The translations under genes and the position numbers were made by a program. From Sporosarcina obsidiansis (GTDB taxonomy: Bacteria > Bacillota > Bacilli > Bacillales_A > Planococcaceae): a stretch of 64,000 bases of DNA. The notes beneath the pieces were generated by a model. That model had not been told where the DNA came from. It saw only the letters and a program-made list of their open reading frames with translations, and did not search any database. Every line of letters begins with the position of its first letter. Position 1 is the first letter of the stretch. Shown in pieces: positions 26,148-32,908 of the stretch. The stretch is from contig NZ_WHVW01000011.1 of NCBI RefSeq assembly GCF_009651005.1, positions 38,190-102,189 on the forward strand. Reading direction: 5' to 3'.

Positions 26148-27090
26148 ATGCTCTCCCCCTAAACAACAGATAGAGGAAAATTCCGCTTCCGATGACACCG
26201 ACCATTAAGCTAATCGAGATTTCGTAGGGAAAAATAATGACTCTCCCTAAAATATCACAAATTAGAAGAAAGATGGCACCGAGCAATGCAGTATGCGGTA
26301 ACGTCTTCTGCAGATGATCACCTTTGAAAATCGATACGATATTCGGGATAATCAAACCTAAGAATGGAATCATACCAACCGTTAACACAACTGTTGTTGT
26401 AATTAAAGCAACTAAGATCAGGCCTATGTTAACGATACGCTTGTATGCCAATCCTAAATTCTTAGAGAAGTCCTCCCCCATTCCAGCCACTGTAAAACGA
26501 TTCGCATATAAATATGTAATGATCAAGACCGGTATGCTAATATACAAAAGTTCGTAGCGGCCTTTCATGATCATGGAAAAGTCACCTTGTAACCAAGCCG
26601 ACATATTCTGGATCACGTTTGCTTTATACGCAAAAAATGTGGAGATGGATGCTAGGATGTTCCCAAACATCAAGCCTACAAGTGGAATGAAAATAGCGTC
26701 TTTAAATTTGATTCGATCCAATATTTGCATAAATAAAAACGTGCCTAGGAGCGCAAATGCAAAGGAAACTGCCATTTTCTCCAACAGGGTTGCATTTGTA
26801 AAAATCAGCATGGATACAAGAATTCCAAGACGCGTCGCATCCAATGTTCCAGCAGTCGTTGGTGAAACAAATTTATTGCGGCTTAACTGTTGCATAATTA
26901 ATCCCGCAATACTCATTCCCGCACCTGCCAACAAAATAGCGACTAACCGTGGAACTCGACTAATTAGGAAAATTTCTGTTTCTTCTGATCGCCAATCTAC
27001 TAAATCCATTGGAGAGATTCGACTCGCTCCGACAAACAACGATAGGAAAGACAGTAGAATTACGGCTGTAATTAAATAACGTTTCTTCAT
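26140..27090 (-). CDS. yclN: Siderophore ABC transporter permease (YclN-like)
   Basis: The 316-residue FecCD-type permease is the first gene of the importer operon. Family motifs include VPRLVAILLAGAGMSIAGLIMQQLSRNKF, GTLDATRLGILV and LGLAYKRI. ATG 27090 (MKKRYLITAVILL) follows CGGAG by seven bases and is preferred to the in-frame start at 27120. Two Fur boxes lie 43-125 bases upstream. Confidence 0.92.
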   Translation of the reverse strand: MKKRYLITAVILLSFLSLFVGASRISPMDLVDWRSEETEIFLISRVPRLVAILLAGAGMSIAGLIMQQLSRNKFVSPTTAGTLDATRLGILVSMLIFTNATLLEKMAVSFAFALLGTFLFMQILDRIKFKDAIFIPLVGLMFGNILASISTFFAYKANVIQNMSAWLQGDFSMIMKGRYELLYISIPVLIITYLYANRFTVAGMGEDFSKNLGLAYKRIVNIGLILVALITTTVVLTVGMIPFLGLIIPNIVSIFKGDHLQKTLPHTALLGAIFLLICDILGRVIIFPYEISISLMVGVIGSGIFLYLLFRGRAYA

Positions 27091-27132
27091 GAAGAACTCC
27101 GATATCGAATATTTGAGCATTTCTCACTTAAA

Positions 27133-27147
27133 TGAAAATGATTATCA
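27133..27147. promoter_or_regulatory. Fur box 1
   Basis: TGAAAATGATTATCA matches the 7-1-7 Fur consensus (TGATAATNATTATCA) at all but one informative position. It lies 43 bases before the yclN-like start. Confidence 0.85.
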
Positions 27148-27198
27148 CTCGCTCAATCACTACATTAAACAATTTCACCCATGATGTCAATACCTAAT

Positions 27199-27213
27199 TG
27201 AAAATGGTTATCA
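27199..27213. promoter_or_regulatory. Fur box 2
   Basis: TGAAAATGGTTATCA matches the 7-1-7 Fur consensus with two mismatches. It lies 52 bases upstream of box 1, in the 210-bp spacer ahead of the siderophore operon. Confidence 0.7.
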
Positions 27214-27299
27214 ACACATTGTGACATTACCTTTTATATGGTGGGAAATGTGCAGTGTATATAGAAATATGAAATATACTGTAGCTATCAACGACATAT

Positions 27300-27345
27300 G
27301 AAAAAAGCTGTCCTTCACACTAATAAAATGTGAAGAACAGCTTTC
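27300..27345 (-). terminator. Terminator of the DUF6612-type lipoprotein gene
   Basis: On the minus strand AAAGCTGTTCTTCACA and TGTGAAGGACAGCTTT form a 16-bp stem with one mismatch, followed by TTT. Confidence 0.85.
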
Positions 27346-27355
27346 ATTTTCGCTA

Positions 27356-28228
27356 TTACTGTTGTTGTTGTTCCATCGCTTCGTTAACATCAACTGCGCC
27401 ATCAATGACTTCTTTAGGAACTTTAATTTCGTCAATCTCATTGACCTTTGAAATATCACCCTTCATCTTTTGTGCGATTTTCACTTGCTGACCTTGCTCT
27501 TCCATTGTCATGACCAAATCCATGTCAAAATTCTTTGTGATGAACGTTTTCTTATCAATCGTAAATTCTAAATCGATACTTTCAATATTCATTTGAGAGA
27601 TCGTATCCAGTTGCGCTTCATCCATTCCTGCTGGCAAGTTTTGTTCCATCAAATCTTTCATAAGCTGACTGAATTTTTCGCCAGAACCTTTCAAAGTAAG
27701 GACATATTCATCATCTGTTTGTTCAAATTTGAAATCGTCAGCAAACTGGTCATAGATCGTGTAGTCCACTTGCGTCTCCATTGATCCCGCCATTTGACCC
27801 GCTACTTGTTCATACATTTCGCTTGGGAGCTTCATCCAATCTCCTGACTCAGGATCTTTCATGAAGAAGCCATCTTCCGTCATGTACATTTCCATGGCCA
27901 TCTCTTCGCCGTCCATTTCCATATTTATCGTTTGACGCATGGCAAGAGGTTCTAGGATCATATCCATGTCAATTGTTGAGTTACTGACTTGTTTTTCTTC
28001 GCCCATTTGAATGTTTTGTTCAATTTCCATGTTGGCATGCATACTTTGCTGTGTTTCCGCAGCAGCATTTGCTTTTTCCATTACTTCCTCGACAGTGAGG
28101 TCACTTTTCACTACGACCTCATCTTCCTTACCAGTTTCAGGATCTTTTTTCGGCTCAGCTGTTTGTCCACAAGCGCTTAACGCAAATGCCAGTGCACTGG
28201 CAGCTATGATCGTTGTCCACTTTTTCAT
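27356..28228 (-). CDS. Exported lipoprotein, DUF6612-like
   Basis: The 290-residue product has signal peptide MKKWTTIIAASALAFALSAC with lipobox LSAC, so it should be lipid-anchored on the outer face of the membrane. The remainder is acidic and Met/Gln-rich with repeated beta strands (MDMILEPLAMRQTINMEMDG), like DUF6612/LolA-type folds, and ends in a poly-Gln tail. Function is unknown. A candidate ECF-sigma promoter (TGAACC-N16-CGTA) lies 43 bases upstream, suggesting envelope-stress control. Confidence 0.8.
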   Translation of the reverse strand: MKKWTTIIAASALAFALSACGQTAEPKKDPETGKEDEVVVKSDLTVEEVMEKANAAAETQQSMHANMEIEQNIQMGEEKQVSNSTIDMDMILEPLAMRQTINMEMDGEEMAMEMYMTEDGFFMKDPESGDWMKLPSEMYEQVAGQMAGSMETQVDYTIYDQFADDFKFEQTDDEYVLTLKGSGEKFSQLMKDLMEQNLPAGMDEAQLDTISQMNIESIDLEFTIDKKTFITKNFDMDLVMTMEEQGQQVKIAQKMKGDISKVNEIDEIKVPKEVIDGAVDVNEAMEQQQQ

Positions 28229-28270
28229 TTATTCATCTCTCCTCTATTTTCTAATGACTTCACTTAGTTG

Positions 28271-28296
28271 TACGGCAGGAAAATGAAAAGGGTTCA
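28271..28296 (-). promoter_or_regulatory. Candidate ECF-sigma promoter for the lipoprotein gene
   Basis: On the minus strand TGAACC (28291-28296) and CGTA (28271-28274) are separated by 16 bases, one base from the SigW consensus TGAAAC-N16-CGTA. The distance to the ATG is 43 bases. Confidence 0.5.
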
Positions 28297-28481
28297 AAAA
28301 AACGTTGTATTTCAAAGAATTACACCGTTTATACCAAATTCATCCATGCTCTTCATAGGCAATTAAAACGAGAGTGATGGGCCATTTTACCTCATTAGTG
28401 AAAAAAGGTTTAAAAGTAGCGAGAACGGGCAAACTAGAAGCATCCCACCCCCTTTCTCTTCTTATAAAGATAAAAGGATTT

Positions 28482-28514
28482 GGCTGCATGCATTGCGCAT
28501 GCAGCCTTTTTTTG
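28482..28514 (+). terminator. Orphan plus-strand terminator
   Basis: GGCTGCATGC and GCATGCAGCC pair perfectly around a short loop, followed by seven T on the plus strand. Both flanking genes are on the minus strand, so it ends no annotated gene. On the minus strand the hairpin is followed by AAATCC, a poor tail, though it could still weakly serve hflX. Apart from this and the promoter above, 28229-28574 holds only very short open frames. Confidence 0.7.
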
Positions 28515-28574
28515 TCTTCATGATGAGGTGCTAGGGGAATGTTTTGTATCGACCAAAGCGAAATGGAGGATCAA

Positions 28575-29843
28575 TTACACAACTATGAACTTCGCGAGTC
28601 GCTGAGATTCACTTTCCGGTAACTCAACAATCAGCAACGTTCCTTCTTCTTCATATGCCGTCTCTTTAATTACGGCAGTATCATTCAGATGAGAGACAAT
28701 CTCCCCACGTTCATAAGGAATCAGTAACTTACATGTCACATACTGCTTGAATAACTTTTGCTCAATCAGCTTTAGCAACTCCTGTATGCCCTGATTCTTG
28801 CCAGCAGCCATCCAAATGTTTTGTTCTTGCACACGCGGATAAGAAACCTCCGCCAAGTCCGCTTTATTGTATACATGAATAGTAGGGATACTTTCCACTC
28901 CAATATCTTCCAGTGTTTCATTTGTTACATCCATCATGTGGCCATGTTCTTCATTCGATACATCCACGACATGCAATAGCAGATCTGCATTTTTTGCTTC
29001 CTCCAATGTGGAACGGAACGCTTTAACGAGATGGTGAGGAAGCTTTGACACGAATCCTACCGTATCGGTGAGGATGAACTCCTTCTTATCAGGCAGCTTG
29101 ATCTTTCTCACCGCAGTCTCTAGCGTTGCAAACAACATGTCTTTTTCACTGACCTGTTTAGCAAGGTCCGCGTCCGTGTACTGCAAGAGCCTATTCATCA
29201 ATGTCGACTTACCAGCATTCGTATAGCCTACGATCGAAACCACCGGGATCCCGCTACGTACACGTTGCTTCCGCTGGGTTTCGCGCTGGTCTCTTACATG
29301 CTCTAGTTCACGTCGCAATTTGGCGATCTGGTCTTCAATTTTTCGACGATCCAACTCTAGTTTCGTTTCACCAGCCCCTTTGTTTTGAAGACCACCGCCA
29401 GTGCCGCCCCCTTGCCTGCTCAATGAAGCACGCAAACCGACGAGGCGTGGCAATGTATATTGCAGCTGAGCTAGCTCTACTTGCATTTGTGCTTCTCGAT
29501 TTCTCGCACGTCTCGCAAAAATATCCAAGATCAACATCGTGCGATCAATAATTTTACACTCTAGCTCTTTTTCTAGATTACGTAATTGGGAAGGTGACAG
29601 TTCATCATTAAAAATCAATAAGTTCGCACCTGTTTCTTCATATACTTGACGGACTTCATCAATTTTTCCTTTCCCTAGATAATGTGAAGGATTTCTTCGT
29701 TCTAGATTTTGCGTCACTTCACCTATTACCTTTACATCAATTGCTTCTGCCAAATTACGCAGCTCTTCCATCGCATATTCAAAATGCAAATCTTTTTGTT
29801 CATGAATACCTACGATAACCGCCTCTTCAATCAATAGTTCCAT
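28575..29843 (-). CDS. hflX: GTPase HflX
   Basis: The 422-residue ribosome-associated GTPase splits or rescues stalled ribosomes in characterised bacteria. The N-terminal HflX domain (about 1-190) includes NPSHYLGKGKIDEV and the glycine-rich SRQGGGTGGGLQNKGAGE; a coiled coil (about 160-195) follows. The G domain has G1 IVGYTNAGKSTLMNRL, G3 LTDTVGFVSKLP, and G4 YNKAD. The start follows AGGGAGG. It lies 52 bp after the VOC gene on the same strand. Confidence 0.95.
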   Translation of the reverse strand: MELLIEEAVIVGIHEQKDLHFEYAMEELRNLAEAIDVKVIGEVTQNLERRNPSHYLGKGKIDEVRQVYEETGANLLIFNDELSPSQLRNLEKELECKIIDRTMLILDIFARRARNREAQMQVELAQLQYTLPRLVGLRASLSRQGGGTGGGLQNKGAGETKLELDRRKIEDQIAKLRRELEHVRDQRETQRKQRVRSGIPVVSIVGYTNAGKSTLMNRLLQYTDADLAKQVSEKDMLFATLETAVRKIKLPDKKEFILTDTVGFVSKLPHHLVKAFRSTLEEAKNADLLLHVVDVSNEEHGHMMDVTNETLEDIGVESIPTIHVYNKADLAEVSYPRVQEQNIWMAAGKNQGIQELLKLIEQKLFKQYVTCKLLIPYERGEIVSHLNDTAVIKETAYEEEGTLLIVELPESESQRLAKFIVV

Positions 29844-29895
29844 TCTTACTTCCTCCCTGCCGTTTTTATATGTAGTTTACCCGTTGCTTAGCGTA

Positions 29896-30597
29896 CTAAC
29901 CGTTATCCGAAAAGCGGACATCGCCCAAACGTTCTGGTACGCCTTGCTTTTCTACAAAGCGAAACACCACATCGCCTATTCGAATATCATTCGCATCGCC
30001 TACCTTCTGCGATAGTAAGACAGCCCATTCTCCTGTTTCGCGTAACGGATCTTCCACGAAAAAGATACATTCTATAATGCTCCTTTTCTTATGGACTACT
30101 GTTCGCGTTCCTTGTTCGTCTAACCGAGCAAACCGTTGCGCTTCTGATTCATCCCATTCAATAAAGAATGGATAAGGCAATTCATCTGTAGAAGATTGTT
30201 CAATAAACAGCATATTCCAACGCAATAGCTGCCCTTCTCTCGTTTTTCTCGATGCAGGAATAATATCAGTTGTCTGAAACCCTTTATTATCTAGCTCTTC
30301 TTTCAAATTCTCCAGGTGATCGACAGAAAAGCAGATCGTTGCCCATCCATTACCATATGATTGATCATGAAGCAGCTGCGCAACTAGCGGTTGATCGACT
30401 GCCGCTTTCTCTGCCTTTTCTCTATCTTCTAACGTCAGCCATTCTATATACGCATTATTGGTATAAAGCAAAGCATTAGCTGTGCCCCACTGCTCATGAC
30501 GTCCGCCCATCACAGCTCCATATCCATCTTGGTTCTGTTCTTCGATTACATCAGCTAGGTTTTCATTGGTGAAATACACGACATGATCTAATTTCAT
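29896..30597 (-). CDS. VOC-family glyoxalase-like protein
   Basis: The 233-residue product begins MKLDHVVYFTNENLADVIEE, the first strand and helix of a glyoxalase-like (Glyoxalase_3) fold, and continues with GGRHEQWGTANALLYTNNAYIEWL. It is probably a metal-dependent or metal-free VOC protein; substrate unknown. ATG 30597 was chosen because GGGAGGGAG lies seven bases upstream; the frame is open further 5'. It precedes hflX. An element shared with the putP promoter region lies about 130 bp upstream. Confidence 0.8.
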   Translation of the reverse strand: MKLDHVVYFTNENLADVIEEQNQDGYGAVMGGRHEQWGTANALLYTNNAYIEWLTLEDREKAEKAAVDQPLVAQLLHDQSYGNGWATICFSVDHLENLKEELDNKGFQTTDIIPASRKTREGQLLRWNMLFIEQSSTDELPYPFFIEWDESEAQRFARLDEQGTRTVVHKKRSIIECIFFVEDPLRETGEWAVLLSQKVGDANDIRIGDVVFRFVEKQGVPERLGDVRFSDNG

Positions 30598-30687
30598 TGG
30601 ATCTCCCTCCCACCACCATTGTTTCCTTATCATAACAAATATCTACCTATACAAAGGATATTTCGTTCTTCCGCCTGTTTGGAAATT

Positions 30688-30716
30688 TTGTTTATAGCCA
30701 TAAAGTTTTGTATGAT
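30688..30716 (+). promoter_or_regulatory. Sigma-A promoter of the deaminase gene
   Basis: TTGTTT (30688-30693) and TATGAT (30711-30716) are separated by 17 bases. The deaminase start codon is 71 bases beyond the -10. Confidence 0.5.
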
Positions 30717-30725
30717 GGAGATAGG

Positions 30726-30760
30726 ATTTCTAGAATACCCGACAATATTTCCCGGGAAAT
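30726..30760 (-). promoter_or_regulatory. Shared promoter/operator element, copy 1 (upstream of VOC gene)
   Basis: Read on the minus strand, this 35-base stretch contains the palindrome ATTTCCCGGGAAAT, then ATTGTCGGGTATTCTAG. It matches the element at 44353-44387 at 27 of the first 31 positions. Both copies point toward a minus-strand gene. Function is not known. Confidence 0.5.
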
Positions 30761-30787
30761 TTGAATATTCGACAGGAGGAAATACAT

Positions 30788-31255
30788 TTGAATGATGAAA
30801 AGTGGTTAGAACAAACAGTAGAAATGGCCGTGGAGAATGTAGCGAATGGCGGTGGTCCATTTGCAGCTATTGTAGTAAGAAACGGAGAAATCATTGGTTC
30901 TGGCACCAATCTCGTAGAGTCTACCTGTGATCCATCCGCCCATGCAGAATTATTGGCAATTAAAGAAGCGTGCGCAAAATTGCAAACCCTCGATCTTTCT
31001 GATTGCGTCTTATATGCAAGCGGAGAACCTTGTCCAATGTGTCTCGGCGCCGCGTACTGGTCTGCTGTTGGGAAAATTCTTTATTCCTGTAGTAAACAAG
31101 ATGCTTTTAAAGAAGTAGGGTTCACGAATCCTGTGCATGCGTTCTACTCAGACCAGCAACTTTCGCCTGAAAAGCGTTCCATTCCGTTTATTCAACAAAA
31201 AACACTCCATTCGACAAAACCTTTTATAGAGTGGAAAAAGCGCCAATCCAAGTGA
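30788..31255 (+). CDS. Nucleoside/guanine deaminase family protein
   Basis: The 155-residue cytidine-deaminase-fold enzyme has Zn ligands in HAELLAI (HAE) and PCPMCLGAAYW (PCxxC). It resembles B. subtilis guanine deaminase GuaD, with the family's C-terminal swapped segment (YSDQQLSPEKRSIPFIQ). It probably converts guanine to xanthine and ammonia; tRNA adenosine deaminase is less likely given the C-terminus. Translation starts at TTG, eight bases after AGGAGG; the frame opens nine codons further 5' at another TTG. Confidence 0.85.
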   Translation: MNDEKWLEQTVEMAVENVANGGGPFAAIVVRNGEIIGSGTNLVESTCDPSAHAELLAIKEACAKLQTLDLSDCVLYASGEPCPMCLGAAYWSAVGKILYSCSKQDAFKEVGFTNPVHAFYSDQQLSPEKRSIPFIQQKTLHSTKPFIEWKKRQSK

Positions 31256-31355
31256 TTTCAGGTGTTTCCTGAAAGCTCTGAATAGTGTAGGATAAAGGAA
31301 GTGATGCAGGAGTGAACATTCATTCCTGCACAAAAAATGAATGCGGAGGGATTGT

Positions 31356-32087
31356 ATGGTTATCGATTTATTAACGTCTCATTCATCAGTTCGTCGATAC
31401 AAAGATGAAACGATCACGAGAGAGACCGTGATGGAACTAGTGCGTGCGGGTCAACATGCAGCCAGTTCACATTTCGTGCAGGCTTGCTCTGTCATCTACG
31501 TTACAGATACAGAGAAACGTGGACAACTAGCAGAGTTATCTAAAAATCGCCGTCAGTTTTATACAGCCGGTGCAGTGCTCGTCTTTTGCATGGATTACAA
31601 TCGATTGTCACATGCCGCTCGCTTGCACGGCAGAGAAATTGATTATTCAGTAGCAGAAAATGTGTTGGTTGGGGCAATTGACGTTGGGTTATTCGCACAA
31701 AACGTAGCGATCGCAGCTGAATCAAAGGGCTATGGTATTTGCTATATCGGAGGCGTCCGGAGTGCTATTGAAGAGATTTCTGATGTATTGGAATTACCGA
31801 AAGGCGTCGTTCCTTTATTCGGTATGTCCATTGGGGTTCCCAATGAAGCAAATGGCGTAAAACCACGACTTCCAGTAGAGGCAGTTCTACACGAAAACAG
31901 CTATGATGAAGAGAAATACAGTGACCTTCTACCCGCATACGATGAAATCATTAAAGAATATTACGCAAGTCGAGATTCTAATCAAAAGGATGCTACTTGG
32001 TCCGAACAAATGGCGGACTTCCTAGAAAAACCACAACGTCCGCATATTAAAGCATTCTTGGAGAAACAAGGGTTCCTTTTTAAGTAA
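31356..32087 (+). CDS. NfsA/NfrA-type FMN-dependent NADPH oxidoreductase
   Basis: The 243-residue nitroreductase-fold protein opens MVIDLLTSHSSVRRYKDETI, with the SVRRY phosphate-binding Arg pair typical of the family. GYGICYIGGVRSAIEEISDVLELP and FGMSIGVP are further FMN-site elements. NfrA-type enzymes reduce nitroaromatics and flavins using NADPH. ATG 31356 was chosen because GGAGGG lies six bases upstream; an ATG at 31341 overlaps that site. A TGCAGGA/TCCTGCA hairpin sits 20-45 bases ahead of the start. Confidence 0.88.
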   Translation: MVIDLLTSHSSVRRYKDETITRETVMELVRAGQHAASSHFVQACSVIYVTDTEKRGQLAELSKNRRQFYTAGAVLVFCMDYNRLSHAARLHGREIDYSVAENVLVGAIDVGLFAQNVAIAAESKGYGICYIGGVRSAIEEISDVLELPKGVVPLFGMSIGVPNEANGVKPRLPVEAVLHENSYDEEKYSDLLPAYDEIIKEYYASRDSNQKDATWSEQMADFLEKPQRPHIKAFLEKQGFLFK

Positions 32088-32091
32088 TACG

Positions 32092-32114
32092 AAAACTCAC
32101 CGTTCTGGCGAGTT
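32092..32114 (+). terminator. Degenerate terminator hairpin after the nitroreductase gene
   Basis: AAACTCACC and GGCGAGTTT form a 9-bp stem with one mismatch around a short loop. There is no T-run beyond GTTT. It resembles the intact hairpin at 32780-32806, on the far side of the repeat island. Confidence 0.4.
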
Positions 32115-32155
32115 TCAGATTGTATACAAAAGATATAGAAAGTGATCCTGCTACC

Positions 32156-32420
32156 GTTGATCTGCGTTACAGGCGAACGCTTTCCTGGGGGCGTGGCTTG
32201 AGCCAATCGAACAGCGAAGGGTTCGATTGGTATAATTTCTGCGGCTTTTTGCAGAAATTATACAGCGGTGCTCCTAACGCTACGCTTTCGCTACCTGCGG
32301 GGTCTCAAAACGCACGTTGGTTTCCAAGGAGTCGGTTTTGCCGCGGGCTCACACGAAGTGAGTCATGCAACCGTTGCCGCAGGACGCGGCGAAATTAGGT
32401 TGCCTTCCACTACGATCAAC
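32156..32420 (-). repeat. Structured intergenic repeat, copy R1 (with inserted hairpins)
   Basis: The element opens GTTGATCTGCG and closes TACGATCAAC, so its ends pair. Its blocks ACGCTTTCC, TGAGCC, GTGCTCCTAACGCT, GGGTCTCA and AGGAGTCG all recur, reverse-complemented, in R2. Relative to R2 it carries extra stems: CCAATCGAAC/GTTCGATTGG (32203-32230), a perfect 12-bp TATAATTTCTGC hairpin (32231-32262), and the covarying cassette at 32348-32405. Similar GC-rich repeats are widespread between genes in Bacillales, with unknown function. Confidence 0.7.
32348..32405. repeat. Covarying double-hairpin cassette, copy A
   Basis: A CTCAC/GTGAG hairpin is followed by TCATGCA. A second stem has outer arms GCAACC/GGTTGC and inner arms GCCGC/GCGGC. 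The same layout recurs at 62240-62297 with different bases but preserved pairing. It sits inside R1. Confidence 0.65.
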
Positions 32421-32507
32421 TAGTGTATTTGCAGGCTTAAGTGAATTACTTTCCACACACAGGAAATTATGACTACAATAAGGAATTTTTTCTTAGCTCA
32501 CTGTATA

Positions 32508-32698
32508 GGGATTGGAGCGGAAGACGGGCGACTCCTGTGGGGTTTAGCGTGACAGGTGAGACCCTGGACTGAGCGAAAGCCGTTGTGAAGTACGGCTTTT
32601 GCGAGTAAAAGCGAAGCGTTAGGAGCACACGCACTTAGCGAGGGAAGCGGCTCACCGCACGCCCCACGGAAAGCGTCCCGTCTGGAGCGCAAATCCCT
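32508..32698 (+). repeat. Structured intergenic repeat, copy R2
   Basis: This 190-base element opens GGGATTGGAGCGGAAGACGG and closes CGTCTGGAGCGCAAATCCC. Its ends pair (AGACGGG with CCCGTCT), and inner arms include CAGGTGAG/CTCACC and GTGGGG/CCCCAC. It is homologous to R1 in the opposite orientation and belongs to the same Bacillales intergenic repeat type. Role unknown. Confidence 0.75.
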
Positions 32699-32779
32699 GG
32701 ACCGCAAGCCAAAAAACTTGTCCTTTTTCTCTCTAACGCTAATTTAACCTGATCATTTTAGTGATTGTCTACAAGCTGA

Positions 32780-32809
32780 AACTCACCTTTTCTGGTGAGT
32801 TTTTTATTT
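32780..32809 (+). terminator. Intact terminator beyond the repeat island
   Basis: AAACTCACC and GGTGAGTTT form a perfect 9-bp stem with a six-base loop and a T-run. It has no gene directly before it; it may be the former terminator of the nitroreductase gene, separated from it by the island. Confidence 0.7.
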
Positions 32810-32908
32810 GATGAAATGAATTGCTTTCGCGATACACCCCTTTCCCTTATCAACTTCCCCAATTATTGTTATGATAAATGGAACGAAGACAGACGGGAGT
32901 GTCGAAGC

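Larger units (their letters stand above)
32110..32784. mobile_element. 675-bp repeat island with 20-bp terminal inverted repeats (MITE-like)
   Basis: The left end (32110-32129) and the reverse complement of the right end (32765-32784) match at 18 of 20 bases, reading GAGTTTCAG then a TTGTA core and ACAA. The segment contains no gene but holds two oppositely oriented structured repeats. Its ends resemble the sequence at 63452-63471 that borders the transposase gene. It may be a non-autonomous derivative of that kind of element; no target duplication is evident. Confidence 0.5.

Noticed and set aside
28378..28525. 48-codon plus-strand frame running through the orphan terminator
   Set aside because: The ribosome site is weak and the frame reads through the terminator hairpin into its T-run, so translation of it is unlikely.
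32120..32398. 92-residue plus-strand frame and a 69-residue minus-strand frame at 32498-32707
   Set aside because: Both lie entirely within the structured repeats R1 and R2. Their composition (Arg, Ser and Cys rich) follows the repeat, not a protein.
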